Part shown: positions 15,725-25,024 of the stretch, piece after piece
Layout: each line of letters begins with the position of its first letter
How positions within the stretch are numbered: position 1 is the first letter of the stretch
Assembly (NCBI RefSeq): GCF_014208105.1
Contig: NZ_JACHMQ010000001.1
Span: forward strand, 6,138,001-6,202,000
DNA from: Actinomadura coerulea
Lineage (GTDB): Bacteria > Actinomycetota > Actinomycetes > Streptosporangiales > Streptosporangiaceae
Reading direction: 5' to 3'
DNA: 64,000 bases
The notes under the pieces: generated by a model
The model's database searches: none
What the model saw: only the letters and a program-made list of their open reading frames with translations
Told to the model about the DNA's origin: nothing
Translations under genes and position numbers: made by a program

Positions 15725-17226
15725 CCCGTCTCGGCACGGGCGGGCTGTGGGGGATCGGGGCCGGCGTCGCCTGCTTCGCCGCCACCGCGCTCCTCGGGCC
15801 GTCGGTGTTCGAGCCGGAGCTGGAGGGCCCGCGCGCCGAGCCGCCGTACGCGCTGGACGTCCACCCGTCGCCGTACCTGGTGATCGGCCTCGTCGTCGCG
15901 GGGATCGCCGCGAGCGCGCTGGGGCTCGGCCTGTGCTTCGCCGCCGTCCGCAGGGGCTGGCGCGTGCGGGCGCTGCCGCTGGTGGCCGCGGGCCTGCTGG
16001 CGGCGGCCGCGTTCATGTTCATGCCGCCGGTCGGGTCCACCGACCACCTGAACTACGCCTCCTACGGGCGGATGGCCGCGACGGGGCACGACCCGTACCG
16101 GACGCGCGCCGTCGACCTGCCGAAGGACCCGGTCGCCGGGGCGCCCGAGGAGTGGCGGACGACGCCGTCGGTGTACGGGCCGGTCGCCACGGGCGGGCAG
16201 GCGTTCGCCGCGTGGATCGGCAGCGGCTCGGTGCGGCTGACCGTCTTCGTCCTGTCGGTGCTGAACGTGCTCGCGTTCGCGGCGACGGCCCTGATCCTCT
16301 ACCGGATGTCCACGACGGAGGAGCGGCGGCTCCGCACGGCGCTGCTGTGGACGTGCAACCCGCTCGTCCTGTTCCACCTGGTGGCGGGGGCGCACAACGA
16401 CGTCCTCGCGATCGCGCCGATGGTGGCCGCGCTCGCCGTCTTCGGCGGCGCCGCCGCGGGCCGGGCGGGCTTGGCGCGCTCCCTGGCGGCCGGGGCGCTC
16501 GCCGGGCTCGGGACGGCGATCAAGCTGCCGGCCGCGCTGGTCGCCGGGGGCCCGGCCTGGGGCCTGCTGCGCCGGGCCCGGACGGAGCGCCGGAAGTGGC
16601 CGGTCGGCCACCTGGCCGCGCTGGTCGCCGGGGGCGCGGCCGTCACGGCGCTGTCCTACGCCCTCGCCGGGCCGCACGCGCTCGACCAGGTCCGCGAGGC
16701 CAGCAACATGGTCTCGTTCGCGACCCCGTGGCACCTGCTGGACGAGTCGCTCGGCCGCGGCTCGCAGCGCGACGTGATCAAGCTGGGCGCGATGCTGCTC
16801 GGCCTCGTGCTGCTGTTGCTGCTCGTCCGGGCCCTGCCCAGGGAGGACGCCCTCGTGCCCGGCGCGGAGGAGCGCCGCGTCGCCGCGGCGATCGCCCTCG
16901 CGTGGCTCCTCGCCGCGCCCTACGCGCTGCCCTGGTACGACGGTTTCGGGTGGGCGCTGCTGGCGCTGCTGCCCTGGACGCGGATCGACTGGATCCTGCT
17001 CGCCCACACCACCGCGCTCAGCCTCGCCTACCTGCCGGCCCGCGCGCCCGCCCGCATCCGCCTGCCGGACGACCTGGAGTGGCTGTTCACCGTCGTTCGG
17101 CCGACCGTGGTCCCGTGGACGCTTCTGGCGATCCTGACCGCTCTGGTGGCGGCGTGTCTGCGTTCCTCAGGTCGATCTCCAGCGACCGGAGCCCCGCGGC
17201 GAGCATCAGCGGGGTCGCCAGGCTGA
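15721..17226 (+). CDS. GT-C type polyprenyl-phosphate mannosyltransferase-like membrane protein
   Basis: A 501-residue protein with about 12 membrane segments. The extracytoplasmic loop after the third segment contains STDHLNYASYGRMAATGHD, resembling the acidic catalytic loop of actinobacterial alpha-mannosyltransferases of the MptA/MptB group, which extend lipomannan using polyprenyl-phosphomannose. LLWTCNPLVLFHLVAGAHND and GLGTAIKLPAALV are further group features. It is translationally coupled to the GT2 gene. Its last 140 bases overlap the convergent phosphatase-like gene, so its C-terminal 46 residues share DNA with it. The acceptor glycan is unknown. Confidence 0.8.
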   Translation: MTRLGTGGLWGIGAGVACFAATALLGPSVFEPELEGPRAEPPYALDVHPSPYLVIGLVVAGIAASALGLGLCFAAVRRGWRVRALPLVAAGLLAAAAFMFMPPVGSTDHLNYASYGRMAATGHDPYRTRAVDLPKDPVAGAPEEWRTTPSVYGPVATGGQAFAAWIGSGSVRLTVFVLSVLNVLAFAATALILYRMSTTEERRLRTALLWTCNPLVLFHLVAGAHNDVLAIAPMVAALAVFGGAAAGRAGLARSLAAGALAGLGTAIKLPAALVAGGPAWGLLRRARTERRKWPVGHLAALVAGGAAVTALSYALAGPHALDQVREASNMVSFATPWHLLDESLGRGSQRDVIKLGAMLLGLVLLLLLVRALPREDALVPGAEERRVAAAIALAWLLAAPYALPWYDGFGWALLALLPWTRIDWILLAHTTALSLAYLPARAPARIRLPDDLEWLFTVVRPTVVPWTLLAILTALVAACLRSSGRSPATGAPRRASAGSPG

Positions 17227-19327
17227 ACGCCACCGACAGGATCACCACGCCCGAGTCGTTCACCAGCGTGCCGATGACGCCGACCGCGAGCGCGCAGATC
17301 ACCGCCGGGCGCATCGTCAGGCTCTTCTCGTAGGCGCCCTGCAGCAGCGACACCCGCCACCGCGTGGGCCGCGCCAGGACGAAGAAGAGGAACACGACGG
17401 CGGCGGCGAGCGCGAGCGTGTAGGGCCAGTACCCGAGGCTGTTCAGCATCGCGTCGAACTTGCGGGTGACGACGTCCCACGCGTCCCCGGCGACGAGGTC
17501 CTGCCAGAACCGTCCGAGATGCGTCGGGTTGGCCGACTGGGCGTTCACGTAGGAGATGAGCAGCACGAGGACCAGCCCGGCGCCGAAGAACAGGCCGAGC
17601 TTGAGCGGCGACATGCGCTTGCCCGCGACCATCAGGCCGAGCATCGCGAACGCCGGGACGATCGCCAGCACGCCGCCGAAGTCGCTGCCGAACGCGGGCA
17701 GGCCGTCGACCGCGACCGTGAACGCGCCGATCACCGCCACGATCGCGACGGCGAGGGCCTTGTTGCCCCTGCGCAGCGGGTACTCCGTCAGCCACGCCGC
17801 CGTCAGGATCGCGGCGACGGCGAACAGCGAGAACGCCTGGTTGCCGAAGCCGTAGAACCGCCCGGCGACGAGGGCGGTGTAGCCCATCAGCGTGTTGAGC
17901 TGGAGGGAGGAGCCCGTCATCACGTCCACCGCGAGGACGAGCGCCGTCACCCCGGTGATCACCAGGCCGGGGACGACGGGGGAGCGGCGCCACGGCCCGG
18001 CGAGCGCCACGCCCGTCAGCAGCCCGGCGAAGCCCAGCACGGTGCAGATCAGGACGGGCGTCGGGTGCTCGGCCCGCCACCACGGCAGCAGTCCGGCGAG
18101 GAAGGACGCGCCGGGCGCCGCGCCGCCGAGCAGCGCGATCACCCGGGTGCCGCCGAGGATCCGCGCCCGCGAGCGGCGGTCGCCGCCGAGGCGCCGCAGC
18201 GCGACCACCGCGATCCCGTACAGGACGAGCTGCACCGCGAACAGCACCCAGTAGAAGGACGTCTGGACGGCCCGGATCGCCTGCGCCGCGACGTCCTCGT
18301 CCATGAGCGCGTCGACCCGGTCGTGCGCGGACGACGTGGACGGCTGCGACCGCCACGCGGACCCGACGGCCTGCTTGGGCTGCTTCACCCCGAGCAGCTT
18401 CAGCGTCGTCGCGGTGAGGTCGGTCAGCGTGACCAGCCCGTCCTGGCGGGTGGCGCTGGAGGTCATGTAGCCGGGCCCGTAGGCGGCGCCCTTGGCGACG
18501 GCCACGCGCAGGTGCGGGTTGACGCCGGTGTCGGACAGGCCCGCGACCAGCACGGTCGTCCCCTGGGGGAGCCCGGCGACGACCTGCGCGACCCGGCGGT
18601 CGGCGGCCTTCGTGGCGGCGGCGCGGACCTCGTCCGACAGCGGGACCTGGTCGCCGTGCGGGTCGACGCCCGCGTTGATGTAGGCGCGGAAGAGGTCGTC
18701 GACGTCGACCGCGGTGAGCGGGCAGCGCGCCCAGTCGGCCGCGGTGGCCCTGTCGGGCGACTCGACGTACCGGTCGACCCGGCCGGCGCCGTCGGCGGCG
18801 CCGAACACCGCGCCGGGCCCGACCGCCGTCGTGCAGCCGCCCGCCCGGTGGACCTCGTCGCCGAGCAGCCCGAGCCGCGCGTGGTAGTTGGTGCCCGCGT
18901 TGTCGCTCTTGATCGCGGGCCAGCCCGCGGCGACGGCCCCGCCGGCGGGCGGCGGCCCGGTGGGGGAGCTCTGGCCGGGCAGGACCGGCGTGGACGGCAG
19001 CGCGCAGTCGCCGTGCGCCAGCCGCGACCGCTGCCCCGCCGACAGCGTCAGCCAGCCGTCGGTCGGGCAGGTGATGACGCGGGTGGTGCGGACGCTGAGG
19101 CCCGCCGCGGAGCCCTGCGAGGTCAGCCCCCACAACGCGGGGGTGTTCTCGCGGGTGATGTCGCTCCACATCAGGGCCGGCACCCCGATGACCACCACGC
19201 GGCCGGTGGCGGCCCGCTCGGCGGGGGCCGCGGGGGAGGCGTGCGCCGCCGCGGGCCCGAGGACGGCCGCGAGCGCCGCCGCGAGGGTCGCGAGGAACAC
19301 AGCGATCTTCGTTCCCCGGGACGTCAT
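17087..19327 (-). CDS. multi-spanning membrane protein with extracytoplasmic phosphatase/sulfatase-like domain
   Basis: A 746-residue protein with a signal peptide ending AAAHA, then an extracytoplasmic region (about 40–335) that has the outline of the alkaline-phosphatase superfamily: RVVVIGVPALMWSDITRE, TPALWGL, VLVAGLSDTGVNPHL and TLTDLTATTLKLLGV. About ten membrane segments follow. Residues that would bind the two metals are hard to recognise, so catalysis is uncertain. Similar proteins occur beside glycosyltransferases in other actinomycetes, which suggests a role in modifying or flipping an envelope polymer, but this is inference. The last 46 codons overlap the end of the convergent GT-C gene. 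Confidence 0.75.
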   Translation of the reverse strand: MTSRGTKIAVFLATLAAALAAVLGPAAAHASPAAPAERAATGRVVVIGVPALMWSDITRENTPALWGLTSQGSAAGLSVRTTRVITCPTDGWLTLSAGQRSRLAHGDCALPSTPVLPGQSSPTGPPPAGGAVAAGWPAIKSDNAGTNYHARLGLLGDEVHRAGGCTTAVGPGAVFGAADGAGRVDRYVESPDRATAADWARCPLTAVDVDDLFRAYINAGVDPHGDQVPLSDEVRAAATKAADRRVAQVVAGLPQGTTVLVAGLSDTGVNPHLRVAVAKGAAYGPGYMTSSATRQDGLVTLTDLTATTLKLLGVKQPKQAVGSAWRSQPSTSSAHDRVDALMDEDVAAQAIRAVQTSFYWVLFAVQLVLYGIAVVALRRLGGDRRSRARILGGTRVIALLGGAAPGASFLAGLLPWWRAEHPTPVLICTVLGFAGLLTGVALAGPWRRSPVVPGLVITGVTALVLAVDVMTGSSLQLNTLMGYTALVAGRFYGFGNQAFSLFAVAAILTAAWLTEYPLRRGNKALAVAIVAVIGAFTVAVDGLPAFGSDFGGVLAIVPAFAMLGLMVAGKRMSPLKLGLFFGAGLVLVLLISYVNAQSANPTHLGRFWQDLVAGDAWDVVTRKFDAMLNSLGYWPYTLALAAAVVFLFFVLARPTRWRVSLLQGAYEKSLTMRPAVICALAVGVIGTLVNDSGVVILSVAFSLATPLMLAAGLRSLEIDLRNADTPPPERSGSPEASTGPRSAERR

Positions 19328-19381
19328 GGCGTTCAGGTTACAAGAGCCCTACCACCGGGCAGGGGCCATATCCTGCGGGCT

Positions 19382-20713
19382 GTGGACGGTCTGATGGCGC
19401 GGGATGCCCGCGACTCCCCCGGTGAGGCGGCCGGCGCCCCCGCCAGGCGAGGCGCCCGCGACCTGCTGGTCCTGCTCGCCGGGATCGCCGTCGCCGTGGC
19501 CGCCGCCGCGCCGGTCGTCCATCGGTGGCTCGGCAACCAGCCCGACCAGCGGCTCGTCGACCTGGAGGTCTACCGGGAGGGCGGGCTGGCCGTCCTGCGC
19601 GGCGCGCCCCTGTACGACTTCCTCACGCAGCCGCCGCAACTGCTCCCCTTCACCTATCCGCCGATCGCCGCCGCCCTGGCCGTCCCGTTCACGCTCCTGC
19701 CGTGGCGTGCGGCGCAGTGGGCATGGACGGTGCTGATCTACCTGTCGCTCGTGGTCGTCGTCTGCTACGCCTTCCGCGACCTCATCCGCCGGACGGGACG
19801 CTGGGCGCCGCTCACCGCGGGCGTCCTGGTCGCGGCGACGGCGTGGCTCGACCCCGTCCGCGACCAGGTCAGGTTCGGGCAGGTCGGGCTGTTCCTGCTG
19901 GCCATGTGCCTGGCCGACTGCTGCGCCCGCACCGCCCGCTGGCCGCGCGGCATGCTCGTCGGCCTCGCCCTGGCGATCAAACTGGTGCCGGGCGTCTTTC
20001 TGATCTACTTCCTGGTCACCGGGCGGCGGGACGCGCTGGCCAACGCCGTGCTGACCGCCGTCGTCGCCACGCTGGGCGGGTTCGCGCTGCTGCCGTCCGA
20101 CTCGTCCGCCTACTGGTTCGGTGCGCTGCTGGAGGGCGGCGACCGGACGGGCGCGGTCGACGGCACCACGAACCAGGCGATCAACGGGATCGTGGCCCGC
20201 ATCCTGGACGAGGGGCCGGCCCGGACGCTGGTGTGGCTGGCCCTGGCCCTGGTCGTCGCCTGGTTCGGCTTCGGGTGGGCGCGCCGGGCGACGCTCGCCG
20301 CCGACGCCGCCACCGGCGCCGACGCCTCCAGCCTCCTGCTCGCCGGGGTCGCGATCGTCGGGCTGCTGTCCGTCGTCCTGTCCCCTGTGGGCTGGATCCA
20401 TCACCTTGTGTGGATGATCGCGGTACTGGGGGCTTTGGTGGGTGATGGGCGTGACACGCGAAGATGTCTGGTCGCGCTCGGCCTGTGGCTGCTGTTCCTG
20501 TTCCCCGTCCCGTGGTGGGCGCGCGGTCTGATCGGCCCGGATCATTCCCCCGTAACGGTTTTCGCGGGCCAGGTGCTGCGCGACTCGTTCGGTCTCGCCG
20601 CGCTGGCCTCGATCTTGGTCCTCGGAACATGGCTGGTGAAACGGCTCGATCCGGACAACCACCCCCGAGATCCTTCGCAACGGCAGGTCGGCATGGGTAC
20701 GCTCGGCGCGTGA
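19382..20713 (+). CDS. GT87-type (DUF2029) membrane glycosyltransferase
   Basis: A 443-residue protein with about ten membrane segments. The loop after the first segment holds RLVDLEVYREGGLAVLRGAP with the Asp and Glu expected in the active site of polyprenyl-phosphomannose-dependent GT87 enzymes; FTYPPIAAALAVPF and GLALAIKLVPGVFL are typical family segments. The reaction is presumably addition of mannose or a related sugar on the outer face of the membrane. The start may be the GTG at 19382 or the ATG at 19394; neither has a strong ribosome binding site. It diverges from the phosphatase-like gene with a 54-bp gap and is followed without gap by the DUF4446 gene. Confidence 0.82.
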   Translation: MDGLMARDARDSPGEAAGAPARRGARDLLVLLAGIAVAVAAAAPVVHRWLGNQPDQRLVDLEVYREGGLAVLRGAPLYDFLTQPPQLLPFTYPPIAAALAVPFTLLPWRAAQWAWTVLIYLSLVVVVCYAFRDLIRRTGRWAPLTAGVLVAATAWLDPVRDQVRFGQVGLFLLAMCLADCCARTARWPRGMLVGLALAIKLVPGVFLIYFLVTGRRDALANAVLTAVVATLGGFALLPSDSSAYWFGALLEGGDRTGAVDGTTNQAINGIVARILDEGPARTLVWLALALVVAWFGFGWARRATLAADAATGADASSLLLAGVAIVGLLSVVLSPVGWIHHLVWMIAVLGALVGDGRDTRRCLVALGLWLLFLFPVPWWARGLIGPDHSPVTVFAGQVLRDSFGLAALASILVLGTWLVKRLDPDNHPRDPSQRQVGMGTLGA

Positions 20714-21171
20714 TGCTCGTCGCAGTGGCCGTCGCAGGCCTGGTCGCCGGGGTTGCGGGGCTCTCCATCGCGGTGGTCGCGCACAACCGGGTCAACCAGG
20801 TCGTCGACGAGTGCGGGGAAATGCTGAGGCGCCAGCTCCAGGTCGCGAGCGGCGAGGTGGACGAGCGCGCCCTGCGCGATCTCGCGATCGTGCACTACGA
20901 CGCGCTCAAGGAGATGTCCGGGCACCGGTCCTTCTCCCTCGCGCTGATCAACGCGGTCGGCGACGGCGTGGTGGTGAGCTCGATCAACGGGCGGACCGAG
21001 ACGCGGACGTACGCCAAGGCCGTCCAGGGCGGGCACGCCGTCGAGACGCTCTCCCCGGAGGAGAACCAGGTCCTGCGGGCCGCCCGGCTCGGCAAGGGCC
21101 CCGTCATCTCGATGGACGACCCGCTGCCCGACTTCGGCAACGGCGCCCACACCCCCACCGCCCGCGCCTGA
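20713..21171 (+). CDS. DUF4446-family membrane-anchored protein
   Basis: A 152-residue protein with one N-terminal membrane segment (residues 2–24), a helical linker, and the conserved block LRDLAIVHYDALKEMSGHRS, SFSLALINAVGDGVVVSSIN and GRTETRTYAKAV, ending with a Pro-rich tail. I recognise this as DUF4446, a family conserved in Gram-positive bacteria with no established function. The ATG at 20713 (or GTG at 20710) overlaps the stop of the GT87 gene. A neighbouring pheA is common in actinomycetes in my recollection. Confidence 0.75.
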   Translation: MLVAVAVAGLVAGVAGLSIAVVAHNRVNQVVDECGEMLRRQLQVASGEVDERALRDLAIVHYDALKEMSGHRSFSLALINAVGDGVVVSSINGRTETRTYAKAVQGGHAVETLSPEENQVLRAARLGKGPVISMDDPLPDFGNGAHTPTARA

Positions 21172-21272
21172 GGCGGCGCCCGAGGGGCTTGGACGCCGGA
21201 CGGTAGACTCGTCTTTCTCGCCATGCCTCTAGACGGCTTCCGCACAGCCGAAACACGCACCGGGGGACCCTC

Positions 21273-22211
21273 GTGACCGCAGACGACAGGCCAGCGCGCT
21301 ACGCCTACCTGGGTCCGCGGGGCACTTTCACCGAGGCCGCGCTGCTCACCCTCCCCGGCGCCGCCGAGGCCGAACACATCCCTTACGCGACCGTCCCGGC
21401 CGTCCTCGAAGCCCTGCGCCGCGGCGAGGCCGACACCGCCGTCGTCGCGCTGGAGAACTCCGTCGAGGGCTCGGTCCCCACCACGCTGGACGAGCTGGCG
21501 ACCGGCGAACCGCTCCAGATCGTCGGGGAGATCCACCTGCCGGTCTCGTTCGCCCTCCTCGTCCGTCCCGGCACGGCGCTGGACGACATCAAGACCGTCG
21601 CGTCCCACCCGATCGCGCAGCCGCAGTGCCGCCGCTGGCTCATGGAGAACGTCCCGGACGCCGAGTGGCGCGCCGCCACCTCCAACGCCGAGGCGGCCCA
21701 GCACGTCGCCGACGGCCACTACGACGCCGCGCTCGCCGGCTCGTTCGCGGCCGCGCGCTACGGCCTTTCGGTCCTCGCCGAGGACATCCACGACGTCGCC
21801 GACGCCGTCACCCGCTTCGTCGTCCTGAGCCGCCCGAGCACCCCGCCGCCGCCCACCGGCATGGACAAGACGACCGTCGTCGCGTTCATCGGCGAGGACC
21901 ACCCGGGCGCCCTGCTGGAGATCCTCACCGAGTTCTCGGTCCGCGGCATCAACCTCACGCTGATCCAGTCCCGTCCGACCGGCGCGGGCCTCGGCTCCTA
22001 CCTGTTCTGGATGGACTTCGAGGGCCATGTCGCCGACGCCCGCGTCGGCGAGGCCATGATGGGGCTGCGCCGCGTCTGCGCCGACGTCCGCTTCGTCGGC
22101 TCCTACACCCGCGCCGACCAGGTCCGCCCCGAGATCCGCCGCGGCACCCACGACGCCGACTTCACCGAGGCCGCCGCCTGGATCACCGGCATCCGCACCG
22201 GCCACGCCTGA
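21273..22211 (+). CDS. pheA: prephenate dehydratase
   Basis: The 312-residue enzyme converts prephenate to phenylpyruvate in phenylalanine synthesis. The catalytic domain runs from YLGPRGTFTEAALL to the TRF motif (AVTRFVVLSR near 185); ALENSVEGSVPTTLD contributes substrate binding. The C-terminal ACT domain, starting HPGALLEILTEF near 210, is the allosteric phenylalanine site, followed by about 20 extra residues. The GTG at 21273 has ggggga about 5 bases upstream. There is no fused chorismate mutase, as usual in actinobacteria. A hexamer tagact at about 21204–21209 could serve as the −10 of its promoter. Confidence 0.95.
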   Translation: MTADDRPARYAYLGPRGTFTEAALLTLPGAAEAEHIPYATVPAVLEALRRGEADTAVVALENSVEGSVPTTLDELATGEPLQIVGEIHLPVSFALLVRPGTALDDIKTVASHPIAQPQCRRWLMENVPDAEWRAATSNAEAAQHVADGHYDAALAGSFAAARYGLSVLAEDIHDVADAVTRFVVLSRPSTPPPPTGMDKTTVVAFIGEDHPGALLEILTEFSVRGINLTLIQSRPTGAGLGSYLFWMDFEGHVADARVGEAMMGLRRVCADVRFVGSYTRADQVRPEIRRGTHDADFTEAAAWITGIRTGHA

Positions 22212-22281
22212 GCCCCCGCCCGGAAATCAAAGGCGCCGCGGACGTGTTGGCACGGTAGACCGTCCTGAGAGAGGTTTTCCT

Positions 22282-22923
22282 GTGCGTGTTGAGATCTGGG
22301 CCGACGTCGTGTGCCCCTGGTGCTATCTCGGTAAGCGCCACTTCGAGCGTGCCCTGGAGGGTTTCGAGCACCGGGACGAGGTCGAGGTGGTCTACCGCGC
22401 GTTCCAGCTCGACCCCTCCTTCCCGCCGGGCGAGACGGTCGACGTGGCCGACATGCTGGCCGAGAAGTACGGCATGACGCGCGACGAGGCCGTCGCGAAG
22501 AACCGGGAGATGGAGGAGCGGGCCGCCGCGGCCGGCCTGGACTACCACCTCGAAGGCCGCCAGGCGGGCAACACCGCCGACGCGCACCGCCTCGTCTACC
22601 TCGCGGGGCAGCGCGGGGTGCAGGGCGCGGTCGTCGAGGCCCTGTTCAAGGCCTACTTCACCGACGAGCGCCCCGTCTTCGACCGGGACACGCTCGTGGA
22701 CGTCGTGGCGGAGGCGGGCCTGGACGCCGCCGAGGCGCGCGACGTGCTCGCGTCCGGCGAGTACGCCTCCGAGGTGGAGACCGAGCAGAGCGCGGCGCGG
22801 GACATCGGCGCGACCGGCGTGCCCTTCTTCGTCATCGACCGCCGCTACGGCGTCTCGGGCGCCCAGCCCACCGAGACGTTCGCGCAGGTCCTCGACCAGG
22901 CCTGGGCGGACGCGAACAGCTAG
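22282..22923 (+). CDS. DsbA-family oxidoreductase (FrnE-like)
   Basis: The 213-residue thioredoxin-fold protein begins VRVEIWADVVCPWCYLGKR with a CPWC redox motif at residues 11–14; the cis-Pro loop is ATGVPFFVIDRRYGVSGAQP near 180. There is no signal peptide, so it acts in the cytoplasm, as do FrnE and 2-hydroxychromene-2-carboxylate isomerase relatives. Possible roles are disulfide reduction or a glutathione- or mycothiol-type isomerisation; the substrate is unknown. The GTG at 22282 has gagagg 8 bases before it. It lies 70 bp after pheA and may have its own promoter. Confidence 0.88.
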   Translation: MRVEIWADVVCPWCYLGKRHFERALEGFEHRDEVEVVYRAFQLDPSFPPGETVDVADMLAEKYGMTRDEAVAKNREMEERAAAAGLDYHLEGRQAGNTADAHRLVYLAGQRGVQGAVVEALFKAYFTDERPVFDRDTLVDVVAEAGLDAAEARDVLASGEYASEVETEQSAARDIGATGVPFFVIDRRYGVSGAQPTETFAQVLDQAWADANS

Positions 22924-23034
22924 CGGGCACCGCCTCCCCTGTCGCCGTGATCCAAGTGTGATCATCAGCGGTCAACCGGCGGTCAGTCCCGGGCGTCAAC
23001 TCCATATCAGTAATCAGTGGAGAGGTTTCTTGCC

Positions 23035-24102
23035 TTGCGCCGCTCATCCGCACTGCTCGCCACCGCCGCCCTCACCTCACCCCTCTTCCTCGCGCCCGGC
23101 GCCGCCCACGCCGACGCGACCGATGTCACGACCCGGGCCGCTTCCGTCACCGTCGAGAAGGAGACCACGGTCATCACCGGCCGGCTGTGGCCGAAGCTGA
23201 CCGTGTCTCCGGGCACGGTGATGACCGTGAACGGCAGAGTTCTCCGACAGGGCTCCACCGGTCCCGAGCCCGTGGAGGGGCTGGAGATCCAGCTCGATGT
23301 GCCGCCCGACCTCCTTGAGGCCGGAAGCATCAAGACGACCCGGACCTTCGCGGACGGAAGCTTCCGCGCGGCCTTCACCGTCGGACGGCAGCTCGGGAAG
23401 TCGGGCGCCGTGACGGCGCGCTTCGAGGGGAACGAGTCCCTCACCGGCAGCCAGGTCGGCCTGGGGACGGTGAACGTCCGGAACTACTCCGAGATCACCG
23501 ACTTCAACGCCTTCCCCGAACCGCTCGCCTACCGCGACACGATCGTCGCGCACGGCCGTCTGGACGTCCGGCCCGACTACACCAACGTCACGAGCCTGCC
23601 TGTGTACCTGGAGTATTCCCTGGACGGTACGACCTGGAAGGTCTGGGCCAGCCAGACCCTGGCACGGCCGGGGAGCCTCTACTTCAACAGCGAGAAGGCC
23701 GTGACGAAGGACGCGTACTGGCGCGTCCGCTACCCGGGCAGCGATCTGACCATGCCGGTCGTCAGCAAAACCGACTTCGTCGACGTTAAGTACCGGACGC
23801 AGTGGTACAACTTCAACGCCTCGCCCGAGCCGGTGAAGAAGGGCGGGACCATCACGGTCAAGGGGCAGCTCTACCGGTTCCGGGACAAGGCGGGTCCGGG
23901 CCCGAACGCACCCGTGTACGTCTACTTCAAGGCCGCCGGGACGACGACGTACAAGCAGGTGGCGGCCACCAAGACCGATGCCAACGGCTGGTTCGCCAAG
24001 ACCTTCAAGGCGTCCGTGGACGGCACCTGGAAGGCGGTCTACAAGGAGACCTCCGGCTACCTGGGCTCGACCTCGGACGGCGACGCCGTGGACGTCCGCT
24101 GA
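23035..24102 (+). CDS. secreted protein with repeated Ig-like modules, probable TTG start
   Basis: The product has a signal peptide (RRSSALLATAALTSPLFL, cleavage near PGAAHA) and about 330 exported residues. Two modules align visibly: ITDFNAFPEPLAYRDTIVAH and YNFNASPEPVKKGGTITVKG, each followed by a G-rich strand pattern; an earlier, less similar module precedes them. This is the look of tandem beta-sandwich adhesion or surface domains; no enzyme motif is seen. I place the start at the TTG at 23035 because ggagagg ends 9 bases before it. An in-frame GTG at 23017 begins before that site and would make it part of the coding region. Upstream DNA (22985–23015) is AT-rich, as for a promoter. Confidence 0.75.
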   Translation: MRRSSALLATAALTSPLFLAPGAAHADATDVTTRAASVTVEKETTVITGRLWPKLTVSPGTVMTVNGRVLRQGSTGPEPVEGLEIQLDVPPDLLEAGSIKTTRTFADGSFRAAFTVGRQLGKSGAVTARFEGNESLTGSQVGLGTVNVRNYSEITDFNAFPEPLAYRDTIVAHGRLDVRPDYTNVTSLPVYLEYSLDGTTWKVWASQTLARPGSLYFNSEKAVTKDAYWRVRYPGSDLTMPVVSKTDFVDVKYRTQWYNFNASPEPVKKGGTITVKGQLYRFRDKAGPGPNAPVYVYFKAAGTTTYKQVAATKTDANGWFAKTFKASVDGTWKAVYKETSGYLGSTSDGDAVDVR

Positions 24103-24117
24103 CGTAGGCTGCGGGGC

Positions 24118-24924
24118 GTGGCGAAGGACTTCGATCTTTACGAGCGGGAGCTGTGGGCCGGGCGGGCCCCCGCGTACGAGCGGGGGTTCGCCCACGTCAC
24201 GCGGTACATGATCGATCCGCTGCTGGACGCGGCCGGGGTGGCGGACGGGACACGGCTGCTCGACGTCGGCACCGGGCCCGGGTTCGTCTCGCGGGAGGCG
24301 GCGCGGCGCGGGGCGCTGGTGTCGGCCATGGACGCCGAGCCGGGCATGGCGGAGGCGGCGCGCCGCAACGTCCCCGGGCTGGACGTGCGGGTCGCCGTCC
24401 TGCCCGAGGTCCCGTTCGAGGACGCGGCGTTCGACGCCGTCGCCGGCAACTTCGTCATCAACCACGTGGGCGCCCCCGACGCGGCGCTGGCCCGGCTGCG
24501 GCGTGCGCTGCGCGAGGGCGGGCGGCTGGCGATGACCTGCTGGGTGATGCCGGGCACCGGGGCCCTCGCGGTCGTCCGGCAGGCGATCGAGGCGGCGGGC
24601 GTGCCGTGGCCGGACGACATCCCCGAGCCGCCGTTCCTGGAGTACGGCGAGCCGGCCGCGTTCGGGCGGCTGGTCGCCGGGGCCGGGTTCGCCGATGTCG
24701 CGGTCGAGGAGGTGACCTGGGAGCACGTCGTCGACCCCGAGGAGTGGTGGGAGACGGGCGCGCTGGCCCGGGTCGGCACGAACGGCCTGGTCGTCGGACG
24801 CCTGGACGCGCCGACCGTCGCCCGCGTCAAGGCCGCCTACGACGAGATCGTCGCGGACTACGCGTCCGGCGACGGGAAGGTGGCGCTCCCCGCGCACGCG
24901 CTGCTGGCGAGCGGCGTCCACTAG
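24118..24924 (+). CDS. class I SAM-dependent methyltransferase
   Basis: The 268-residue protein has motif I LLDVGTGPGFVSREAARRGA near residue 45, the acidic DAEPGM at the end of strand 2, FDAVAGNFVINHVG as motif II and LREGGRLAMTCWVMPG as motif III. It belongs to the UbiE/Methyltransf_11-like group acting on small molecules. The substrate cannot be told from the sequence. It starts with GTG 15 bp after the secreted repeat protein and may share its transcript, but no functional tie is evident. Confidence 0.85.
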   Translation: MAKDFDLYERELWAGRAPAYERGFAHVTRYMIDPLLDAAGVADGTRLLDVGTGPGFVSREAARRGALVSAMDAEPGMAEAARRNVPGLDVRVAVLPEVPFEDAAFDAVAGNFVINHVGAPDAALARLRRALREGGRLAMTCWVMPGTGALAVVRQAIEAAGVPWPDDIPEPPFLEYGEPAAFGRLVAGAGFADVAVEEVTWEHVVDPEEWWETGALARVGTNGLVVGRLDAPTVARVKAAYDEIVADYASGDGKVALPAHALLASGVH

Positions 24925-25024
24925 CGGCGGGCCGCAGCGTCGGGCCGCAGCGGCGGCCGACAGCGGACGCGAACCGCCGATACTCGCGCGCGGACGGGGG
25001 CGCCGGGCCGGTAGCCTCGGGTCT

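Noticed and set aside
14950..20713. Reading the glycosyltransferase block as a secondary-metabolite or lipoarabinomannan cluster
   Set aside because: There are only three transferases and one phosphatase-like protein; no synthase, sugar-nucleotide or export genes accompany them, so a specific product cannot be claimed.
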